A DNA stretch of 38,191 nucleotides from an uncultured Agathobacter sp. (GTDB lineage: Bacteria; Bacillota; Clostridia; Lachnospirales; Lachnospiraceae). The number at the start of each line of letters is the position of its first letter. Positions within the stretch are counted from its first letter, which is position 1. The position numbers and the translations under genes are program-made. Shown piece after piece: positions 33,347 to 38,191 of this stretch. The DNA is taken from contig CAKRDT010000020.1 of NCBI GenBank assembly GCA_934316545.1, forward strand, positions 1 through 38,191, written 5' to 3'. Under the pieces are notes generated by a model, which was not told the DNA's origin, searched no databases, and worked only from the letters and a program-made list of their open reading frames with translations.

Positions 33347-34426
33347 ATGGGTTTTGGAGCAGGCAATAAAGCATTGGTTCAGGCTGTTGCACAGATGAAG
33401 GATGTGGACTACTCGAAGGATCCAGCATTGGGGGAGATGTATCATCGATTAGTGAGCAACCGGGATGGATTTGAATATGCGCTTGAGCAGAATGTGAAGG
33501 CGTGCGCGCAGATTGGGGCGCTTGATCTGGAATTGGGGCAGAATGCGCAAAAGATTGCGGATATGACATCGGAGATCGCGTCCGCGACCGAGACGATCTA
33601 TCGTGCGTCCACAGATACGGCACAGGCCGCAGGTCGCGTGACGGAGAAACACGAGGAATTATCCAATACGATTATTAACGCATCGGAAGAGGCGAGTGAA
33701 GTATACGGCAAGATTGAAGAGGGACAGAATGCCTTGTCGGAGATCCGGGATCTGTCGAATGACACGATTGAGATGTCGAAGAGCATGCAGCAGGATATGG
33801 ATGCGCTCTCAAGCGTGATCAAGCGCATGAACGAGGTGATTTCCGGAATCGATGCGGTATCGTCACAGACAAATCTTCTTGCGCTGAATGCGTCCATTGA
33901 GGCAGCGCGTGCGGGAGAAGCAGGAAGAGGCTTTGCTGTCGTCGCCGAGGAGATCCGCAAGCTTGCCGAGCAGACACAGGAGCTGACGGCGAATATGGGT
34001 GAGTTTGTCGAAGGAATCCGCGGAGCATCGGAGCGTGGCATTGTGAGTGCGAAAAGTACAATTGACGCGCTTGGAAGCATGACCGACAAGATCAACAGTG
34101 TGTGGGAGCTGAACGAGGGAAACAAGGAGAACATTTCCAAGATCAACGATGCAATCTTCTCCCTGGCATCGGTCAGTGAAGATATCAGTGATTCGATGCA
34201 GGAGATGGAATCCGGTGCGGGAAGTATTGAGGAACAGTGCGCGGTTCTGAAAGACGACACTGCCAATATGGATGAGATCATCGGCTCACCGGAACATGTT
34301 GCAGAGCCAGTTGCACAGGTAAAGCAGGCAATAGATGCGGCAACGAAAACGATGGGACAGATGTCGGAGGATCCGTTCCTTGCTATAAAGAATGAAGAGT
34401 TGCTCGCCGAATTAAAGCAGTTATAA
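33347..34426 (+). CDS. Soluble methyl-accepting chemotaxis protein
   Basis: A 359-residue cytoplasmic receptor with no membrane helix. After about 60 residues without a known domain comes a long coiled coil. The hairpin tip [20 protein letters not shown], followed by [19 protein letters not shown], is the strictly conserved CheA/CheW-binding region of chemoreceptors. The descending helix and a C-terminal stretch without a clear CheR pentapeptide follow. Such soluble receptors sense internal or redox cues. The ATG at 33347 follows AAAGGGGG; two ATG codons ten residues earlier are less likely. It is convergent with a Cys-rich XRE regulator gene. Together with the FliD-like gene it suggests a motile organism. 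Confidence 0.92.
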   Translation: MGFGAGNKALVQAVAQMKDVDYSKDPALGEMYHRLVSNRDGFEYALEQNVKACAQIGALDLELGQNAQKIADMTSEIASATETIYRASTDTAQAAGRVTEKHEELSNTIINASEEASEVYGKIEEGQNALSEIRDLSNDTIEMSKSMQQDMDALSSVIKRMNEVISGIDAVSSQTNLLALNASIEAARAGEAGRGFAVVAEEIRKLAEQTQELTANMGEFVEGIRGASERGIVSAKSTIDALGSMTDKINSVWELNEGNKENISKINDAIFSLASVSEDISDSMQEMESGAGSIEEQCAVLKDDTANMDEIIGSPEHVAEPVAQVKQAIDAATKTMGQMSEDPFLAIKNEELLAELKQL

Positions 34427-34440
34427 AAGAATAAGAAATG

Positions 34441-34470
34441 AATGCCGGGGATGTGGATTCCCCGGCATTT
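34441..34470. terminator. Terminator between the convergent chemoreceptor and XRE genes
   Basis: AATGCCGGGGA (34441-34451) pairs perfectly with TCCCCGGCATT (34459-34469) around a 7-base loop. The T-run on the plus side is short, so it may act in both directions as a stem-dominated terminator. Confidence 0.82.
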
Positions 34471-34477
34471 TAAGTCT

Positions 34478-34963
34478 TTATTTATCGGATAGCTTTCCGT
34501 CCATGATCGCTTTCTGCACCCAAAGCTGCAGGGAATCAATCGCCTGTGAAATCTGTCCGAGCTGTGTCTGGATCTTGTGGAAATCATCAAGTTCATCTTT
34601 CGAGATCTGTCCATCGACGGTAATTTCAATCAGGCGATCCTTGTCGCGGTTTAAGGTATTTAAGGATGCCAGCATTTCGAGTGTAATCTGGGAGAGATCT
34701 TTCATCTGCACTTCTGGCACATATTCCTGTCCGATCGGGCATTCGTGCGAACAATAATAGTTGCAGAGTGAAGGATTCTTATAGCAGTCAGCCATCGCAA
34801 GGATTTCATCCGGGTGTGGAAGCGACTTTTCGCTCTCGATTTTTTCGATGCGGTCGGCCGAGAGAAATTCGAGCTTTTCCGCGGCAGCTTCGCGTGTCAA
34901 TCCAAGGGATTCCCGGCTCGTCTGATAAACATTTTTGTTTTCTTTGGTCGATTTTCTTCCCAT
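34478..34963 (-). CDS. XRE-family helix-turn-helix regulator with a four-cysteine cluster
   Basis: A 161-residue protein with an N-terminal helix-turn-helix (YQTSRESLGLTREAAAEKLE, then FLSADRIEKIESEKSLP, residues about 13-50) of the XRE/Cro type. Directly after it come four cysteines, Cys60, Cys67, Cys71 and Cys75 (C-x6-C-x3-C-x3-C), a spacing that could hold a metal or iron-sulfur cluster. The C-terminal half is a predicted coiled coil (about 90-155). The start is the second of two adjacent ATG codons, best spaced from GAAGGAG. The gene is convergent with the soluble chemoreceptor. A hairpin dyad lies upstream. Redox or metal sensing is a hypothesis from the cysteines only. Confidence 0.8.
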   Translation of the reverse strand: MGRKSTKENKNVYQTSRESLGLTREAAAEKLEFLSADRIEKIESEKSLPHPDEILAMADCYKNPSLCNYYCSHECPIGQEYVPEVQMKDLSQITLEMLASLNTLNRDKDRLIEITVDGQISKDELDDFHKIQTQLGQISQAIDSLQLWVQKAIMDGKLSDK

Positions 34964-35002
34964 CATAAACTCCTTCGTGTAAAATATAATTCGCAGCAAG
35001 AA

Positions 35003-35026
35003 GCGGATTAGAGGTTCTTAATCCGC
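35003..35026. repeat. Perfect inverted repeat upstream of the XRE gene
   Basis: GCGGATTA (35003-35010) and TAATCCGC (35019-35026) are separated by 8 bases. It lies about 40 bases upstream of the XRE start codon, where autoregulation could occur. No T-run on either side. Confidence 0.5.
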
Positions 35027-35130
35027 AAATGTTAAGATGTTTTCTCGCATAAAATGATTATAAACTATATCCATAGCAGGAACAATTACATTCTGCAAAA
35101 TCAATTGGATATACAAGAGAGGACGAAAAC

Positions 35131-35352
35131 ATGATGATTTGTTTATTATTAATTTTAGCTGTGTTAACAATGTTATTGGGAATCGGATTTAAACTGACGG
35201 GGGCACTGCTTGCCGCACTATTCTGGCTTTGCATTAAGCTTCCAATCGCTTGTCTGGTACTGGCGCTGGCAATCATATTTTGTTGCACGATCATTTTGAT
35301 TCCGGTAGGAATTGCACTTTTTAAGTTTGGTGTGACACTGCTTCTGCCGTAA
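35131..35352 (+). CDS. Small hydrophobic membrane protein, function unknown
   Basis: A 73-residue protein made almost wholly of two or three hydrophobic stretches (ICLLLILAVLTMLLGIGF, then ALLAALFWLC and LVLALAIIFCCTIILIPVG). Few charged residues are present, only three lysines. It is preceded by AGAGAGG with 8-base spacing, which supports expression. I do not recognise a family. It lies between the divergent XRE gene and a Nudix hydrolase gene; a sigma-D-like promoter for the latter starts three bases after its stop codon. Confidence 0.6.
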   Translation: MMICLLLILAVLTMLLGIGFKLTGALLAALFWLCIKLPIACLVLALAIIFCCTIILIPVGIALFKFGVTLLLP

Positions 35353-35354
35353 GA

Positions 35355-35381
35355 TTAAGTTTGAATTGCTTTTTCCGATAT
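35355..35381 (+). promoter_or_regulatory. Sigma-D (FliA)-like promoter before the Nudix gene
   Basis: TTAAGTTT (35355-35362), 11 bases, TCCGATAT (35374-35381). The sigma-28 consensus is TAAAGTTT-N11-GCCGATAA; the -35 matches in seven of eight bases, the -10 in six, and the spacing is exact. It would give a leader of about 30 bases for a start at 35420. Confidence 0.5.
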
Positions 35382-35419
35382 ACATAATAGAAATGGATAA
35401 AGAAAGCGAATGGAAAAAG

Positions 35420-35881
35420 ATGCAGATTACAACATTATGCTATATTGAACAGGATGGAAAATATCTGATGCTTCACAGAACGAAAAAGAAGCACGATATC
35501 AATGAGAATAAGTGGATCGGTGTGGGCGGACACGCAGAAGGGACAGAAGGACCGGAAGAATGTCTGCTCCGCGAGGTAAAGGAGGAAACCGGGCTGACGC
35601 TGACGTCATACCGGTTTCGTGCGTTGATCACATTTGTCAGTGATCAGCAGGAGCCGGAGATGATGTGCCTGTTTACGGCAGACGGTTTTACCGGCGAGTT
35701 GATTCCTTGCAACGAGGGTGATCTTGTGTGGGTGCCGAAGGAAGAGGTGCCGAAGCTTCCAACGTGGGAGGGCGATGCAATCTTCTTAAAACTTCTGTTG
35801 GAAGATGAAGAACGCTTTTTTACACTTAGACTTGTGTATGAAGGGGATAAACTGGTGGAAAAAAGCGTGCATTTATATTAA
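35420..35881 (+). CDS. Nudix hydrolase (MutT/8-oxo-dGTP diphosphatase-like)
   Basis: A 153-residue Nudix enzyme, which splits nucleoside diphosphates linked to another group. The complete Nudix box is at residues 37-59: Gly37, then Glu43, then REVKEETGL (Arg51 to Leu59), with Glu55 and Glu56 as metal ligands. The opening MQITTLCYIEQDGKYLMLHR is common in MutT-like proteins annotated as 8-oxo-dGTP diphosphatase. The start is uncertain: the ATG at 35420 gives a normal N-terminus, while an ATG at 35393 would be nearly at the predicted transcription start. Ribosome sites are weak for both. A terminator follows within 30 bases. Confidence 0.88.
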   Translation: MQITTLCYIEQDGKYLMLHRTKKKHDINENKWIGVGGHAEGTEGPEECLLREVKEETGLTLTSYRFRALITFVSDQQEPEMMCLFTADGFTGELIPCNEGDLVWVPKEEVPKLPTWEGDAIFLKLLLEDEERFFTLRLVYEGDKLVEKSVHLY

Positions 35882-35908
35882 AATGAATATGGAAAACGAA
35901 GAGGCATT

Positions 35909-35944
35909 CGTCCCACAAAGTAAAAATGTTTGTGGGACGGTTTT
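35909..35944 (+). terminator. Intrinsic terminator after the Nudix gene
   Basis: CGTCCCACAAA (35909-35919) pairs perfectly with TTTGTGGGACG (35929-35939) around a 9-base loop, followed by GTTTT. Confidence 0.8.
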
Positions 35945-35969
35945 GCGTGTAAATAGAAGGAGGCATAAG

Positions 35970-36197
35970 ATGGCTGGATATTTGATTCAGGATACGACGC
36001 GCGCGGAGCGTGAGCAGATCGTGGCGGAGTCTCTTGGCAACATTGAGGCAACCTGTGATGGCTGTATGTCAGGACTTGCGGAGATGTATCAGGAATACAT
36101 TGAGGGTAAGAAAGAACTTCGCGAGATCAATATGGAATTTAATGCACGTTACGTGAAGGGCGAGGATATGCCGGGGCGCAGCCGCTGTCCGATGTAG
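35970..36197 (+). CDS. Small Cys-containing protein, function unknown
   Basis: A 75-residue charged protein beginning MAGYLIQDTTRAEREQIV. It has a CDGC motif near residue 29, then a helical stretch (GLAEMYQEYIEGKKELREIN), and it ends in GRSRCPM. The ATG at 35970 follows GAAGGAGG with good spacing, so it is very likely translated. I recognise no named family; the two cysteines three apart suggest metal or disulfide chemistry. It is the first of a run of tiny genes in the same direction (35970-36848), each with a ribosome site. Confidence 0.68.
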   Translation: MAGYLIQDTTRAEREQIVAESLGNIEATCDGCMSGLAEMYQEYIEGKKELREINMEFNARYVKGEDMPGRSRCPM

Positions 36198-36296
36198 GAA
36201 TTGGTATGCGACGTCAATCGATGGATTAAGCAATGAGGTTTCAGAGTTTGGTCTGGAAAATGATAAAAGATTGGCGTTCAAATGGAGATGGAAATC

Positions 36297-36500
36297 ATGT
36301 GGAATATAAAGCAGATCTTTGATGGGGATTACGGGTGCGAGGAACTTGCGCCGGGGCAGAGTCCGCGCGTGTCTGTGACACTTGTGAATGAGACGGGCGA
36401 GGAGCGTTATGTCTCGGCCGAAGATGCGTGGCTTGTGGAACGAGGCTTGGATGAGGGCAGTCAATGGCCGCAGGACACACCCAAGGACGAGAATAACTAG
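36297..36500 (+). CDS. Small acidic protein, function unknown
   Basis: A 67-residue acidic protein beginning MWNIKQIFDGDYGCEE, with a beta-rich centre (RVSVTLVNETGEERYVSAED) and an ending rich in Asp, Glu and Asn. The start ATG at 36297 follows GGAG nine bases earlier; two in-frame ATG codons up to 15 bases upstream would place that site inside the gene. No family name can be given. It is the second of the small-gene run. The 99 bases before it include a stretch that reads like protein in another frame (see findings). Confidence 0.62.
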   Translation: MWNIKQIFDGDYGCEELAPGQSPRVSVTLVNETGEERYVSAEDAWLVERGLDEGSQWPQDTPKDENN

Positions 36501-36600
36501 AATTTTACATATGACATAGCAATGGTATCGCCAATCGGCGGAGGATATATCATAGACAGATCCATTTCATATCCAGCATGCGCTGACGGTGGAGTCCGTC

Positions 36601-36660
36601 ATGAAATGGTATGCGACCGAAGATACAATTAACGAGGAGATGGCTGCTGAGAACATTTAA
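36601..36660 (+). CDS. Possible 19-residue micro-ORF
   Basis: A reading frame MKWYATEDTINEEMAAENI with a GGTGGAG sequence seven bases before the ATG. The ribosome site lies in the loop of a hairpin TGACGG/CCGTCA (36583-36602). Its WYAT motif recurs in a startless frame at 36203-36300. It may be a real micropeptide, a leader peptide for the next gene or the end of a decayed gene. Low confidence. Confidence 0.25.
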   Translation: MKWYATEDTINEEMAAENI

Positions 36661-36677
36661 AATACAAGGAGACAAGA

Positions 36678-36848
36678 ATGGAAACATGGTATTACGAAGT
36701 TGTCAACATTGACGGCGACTATGCAAATTTAAAGCGCACGGATATCGAGAGTGATGATCTGAAACTGGTTGCGCGGGCACTTCTTCCACCGGAGATCATG
36801 GAAGGAAGCAGGCTGAAATATGAGCTGATGCAGTATCAGATGATGTAA
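36678..36848 (+). CDS. 56-residue protein, function unknown
   Basis: Reads METWYYEVVNIDGDYANLKR and continues to a TAA at 36846. AAGGAG lies eight bases before the ATG, so expression is likely. The pattern of an aromatic start, IDGDYANL, a variable middle and LLPPEIMEGSRLKYEL is faintly like the small beta-barrel family DUF3006 (DRIEGDxAVL, LPxGxxEGDxL), but the match is weak and by eye. It is the last of the small-gene run before the YdcF-like gene. Confidence 0.6.
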   Translation: METWYYEVVNIDGDYANLKRTDIESDDLKLVARALLPPEIMEGSRLKYELMQYQMM

Positions 36849-36915
36849 CGACACCGGGGCTGGATGCGGATCGGCAGATTCATCAGATGTTTGTAAAATA
36901 GAAGGAATGTGAATT

Positions 36916-37650
36916 ATGAGAATTGCAGAATTAATTTTATATATTTTGGCGACATTAAGCCTGATCTATGGTGTGCTCGTGCGGGCGACCGGATCGGGAA
37001 CCATGTTTTTTATGGTCTGGTTTGCGATCGCAGTTGTGCTGGTGTTGTTCGGGGTCTCACTGCATCTTAGAATGTGGAAGAGAGTTCCAATCTGGTTTAA
37101 GGGCGGACTTACAGGAATCGTGGCGCTGGGACTTGTTGCGTTTCTCGTCGTGGAAGGCTGCGTGATCAGCCACATGAATGACCAGGGAGAGGACAAGCTG
37201 GATTATATCATTGTGCTTGGTGCACAGGTATATGAGGAGGGACCGAGTCCGGTTCTGAAATACCGCCTGGATCGCGCAATCGAATATCTGGAAGAGAATC
37301 CGGATACCTACTGTATTTTATCCGGTGGGCAGGGAAGCAATGAGCCGTTTCCGGAAGCAGAAGGGATGGCAGATTATATGATCCGTCAGGGGATTCCGGA
37401 GATTCGTCTTGTGATAGAGCCGGATTCTAAGACAACGGAAGAGAACATCACAAACAGTATGAAACATATGAAAGAAGGTGCTTCGGTCGGCATTGTGACC
37501 AATAATTTTCATATGTTTCGCGCGCTGCAGATCGCGCATAAACAGGGGTTGGACAATGCCTGCGGAATTGCCGGAGGTTCCATGAGGCTGTATCTTGCCA
37601 ACAATATGCTGCGCGAATTTTTTGCTGAGATTAAGTTCTTGATTTTTTAG
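36916..37650 (+). CDS. YdcF/SanA-like DUF218 membrane protein
   Basis: A 244-residue protein with three N-terminal membrane helices (about 3-18, 28-48, 62-85) and a DUF218 domain facing outward or inward. DYIIVLGAQVYEEGPSPVLK, followed by RLDRAIEYL, is the typical first motif. CILSGGQGSNEPFPEAEGM, EPDSKTTEENI and VTNNFHMFRAL follow in the usual order. Members such as SanA and YdcF are linked to envelope integrity, vancomycin tolerance or SAM binding, but no reaction is established. The start follows AAGGAATG. The acylphosphatase gene begins close behind, so the two are probably co-transcribed. Confidence 0.88.
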   Translation: MRIAELILYILATLSLIYGVLVRATGSGTMFFMVWFAIAVVLVLFGVSLHLRMWKRVPIWFKGGLTGIVALGLVAFLVVEGCVISHMNDQGEDKLDYIIVLGAQVYEEGPSPVLKYRLDRAIEYLEENPDTYCILSGGQGSNEPFPEAEGMADYMIRQGIPEIRLVIEPDSKTTEENITNSMKHMKEGASVGIVTNNFHMFRALQIAHKQGLDNACGIAGGSMRLYLANNMLREFFAEIKFLIF

Positions 37651-37698
37651 TTTATGAGGTTGGGTAAATTTTTTAACTGGCATAAGGGAAACAAAAGT

Positions 37699-37974
37699 AT
37701 GCAGACAAAGATAAGAAAACATATTATATTTCACGGACGGGTACAAGGCGTGGGATTCCGCTACTATGCGGTCAACAAAGCAAACCAGCTTGGGTTGACC
37801 GGCTGGGTGCGCAATCTGCCGGACGGAACCGTCGAGATGGAAGTGCAAGGGAATGAGCCGTCGATCGATGAGCTTATCATCTTTTTGCAGAACCGGACTT
37901 ATATCTGGATTGAACGCCTTGATGCAAGGTCAATTCCGCTTATCGAGGAATTTGGATTTGAAGAACGGTATTGA
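37699..37974 (+). CDS. acyP: Acylphosphatase
   Basis: A 91-residue enzyme that hydrolyses acyl phosphates. The phosphate loop GRVQGVGFR (residues 13-21, catalytic Arg21) and the GWVRN motif with the water-binding Asn39 are intact. The length is exactly the family norm if the ATG at 37699 is used; an in-frame ATG 15 codons earlier would add a stretch unlike the family. A modest AAGGG lies upstream. It follows the YdcF-like gene by 48 bases. The gene makes a possible link to acyl-phosphate, the substrate of PlsY, but this is speculative. Confidence 0.92.
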   Translation: MQTKIRKHIIFHGRVQGVGFRYYAVNKANQLGLTGWVRNLPDGTVEMEVQGNEPSIDELIIFLQNRTYIWIERLDARSIPLIEEFGFEERY

Positions 37975-38034
37975 TCTGCCGGTAATGGATACTCTGTATT
38001 TGGTGTAAATGTGACATTTTTATGGTTTTGTAAC

Positions 38035-38063
38035 TTACACGGAAGCGTTGTGGTTGCTACAAT
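38035..38063 (+). promoter_or_regulatory. Extended -10 promoter before the terminal RNA gene
   Basis: TACAAT (38058-38063) preceded by TGC, an extended -10, with a weak TTACAC (38035-38040) at 17 bases. No reading frame of note follows within the window. Confidence 0.55.
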
Positions 38064-38069
38064 AGAGGT

Positions 38070-38191
38070 ATCAAAAACAATAAGCGATTGCGAAACTCCT
38101 GTGGCGGCGTGCTTCGGCTGGGCTGACCCGGTGGCGGGCTTCTACGCTGAACACGATTTTAGACAAAATCATTGAATTTGCGAAAATCTCT
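38070..38191 (+). ncRNA. Candidate structured non-coding RNA, cut by the window end (possibly 6S RNA)
   Basis: From the predicted start near 38070 the sequence is G+C-rich and structured, unlike nearby spacers, with no ribosome site or reading frame. Visible parts are CTCCTGTGGCGGCGTGCTTC, a GCTGGG/CCCGGT stem with loop CTGA (38118-38133), and a perfect hairpin GATTTT-AGAC-AAAATC (38155-38170). If the RNA were about 180-200 bases, the last hairpin would sit near its middle, as in 6S RNA, whose rod ends in a central loop. It does not show tmRNA, RNase P or SRP signatures. The 6S assignment is a guess from layout; that an RNA gene is here is more secure. Confidence 0.42.

Noticed and set aside
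33598..34629. Long minus-strand open frame (343 codons) over the chemoreceptor
   Set aside because: It is the antisense of a strongly biased coiled-coil gene, spans a terminator and has no ribosome site or known motif.
35805..35969. An upstream extension of the 75-residue small protein overlapping the Nudix gene
   Set aside because: It would cross the terminator at 35909-35944, and the ATG at 35970 has an excellent GAAGGAGG site.
38070..38191. tmRNA, RNase P RNA or SRP RNA at the window end
   Set aside because: The signature sequences of these RNAs (tRNA-like 5' end, the P4 GAGGAAAGUCC core, the GGAAG/AGCAG SRP loop) are not present.

Overview
The window is ordinary chromosome of a low- to moderate-G+C, endospore-forming and probably motile member of the Clostridia. 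Lachnospiraceae is the best fit: a spoVT gene with a sigma-G-like promoter, a FabK-type fatty acid operon with a fused AccD-AccA, a glutamate dehydrogenase, a flavodiiron protein, a soluble chemoreceptor and sigma-D-like promoters all point that way. The genus cannot be fixed from the sequence alone. No CRISPR array, prophage or insertion sequence was seen.

Layout. 1-400: four tRNA genes (Thr, Tyr, initiator Met, Phe), none encoding CCA, with a hairpin in every spacer. 461-2235: a PlsY-like acyltransferase overlapping a GT28 glycolipid glycosyltransferase. 2309-2884 (minus): a FliD-like orphan behind a sigma-D-like promoter, divergent from a 2-hydroxyacid dehydrogenase. 4269-9960: radical SAM/SPASM protein, LTA-synthase-like enzyme and a DHH phosphoesterase fused to a HAD phosphatase. 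10050-12089: aroE(ydiB-like)-aroK-DUF624. 12123-14776: flavodiiron protein and pyruvate kinase. 14861-18037: four-domain BIG2 protein, MATE exporter, SpoVT. 18143-21564: class A PBP with a long Asn/Asp/Gly/Gln tail, then a ROK glucokinase. 21652-23241 (minus): secreted GLUG-repeat protein.

23380-31572 is the fatty acid synthesis operon acpP-fabK-fabD-fabG-fabF-fabZ-accDA-fabH-marR. Its promoter is packed with ATCAAA/TTTGAT half-sites of the FabT type, and the last gene encodes a FabT-like MarR regulator, which suggests feedback control. accB and accC are absent from their usual places. 31836-37974: gdhA, soluble chemoreceptor, a convergent Cys-rich XRE regulator, a small membrane protein, a Nudix hydrolase, a row of very small conserved-looking genes, a YdcF-like membrane protein and acylphosphatase. 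The window ends inside a probable structured RNA gene with its own promoter, possibly 6S RNA.

The most interesting signals are regulatory. Two promoters (before the BIG2 gene and before spoVT) sit inside terminator-like hairpins, so that only read-through RNA can fold the hairpin; at spoVT the hairpin also holds the ribosome binding site. Other leads are the FabT-like operator array, two sigma-D-like promoters, a 19-bp dyad ATGATA-N7-TATCAT found at two places, the DHH-HAD fusion, a four-Cys XRE regulator, and a micro-ORF cluster with a repeated Trp-Tyr-Ala-Thr motif.
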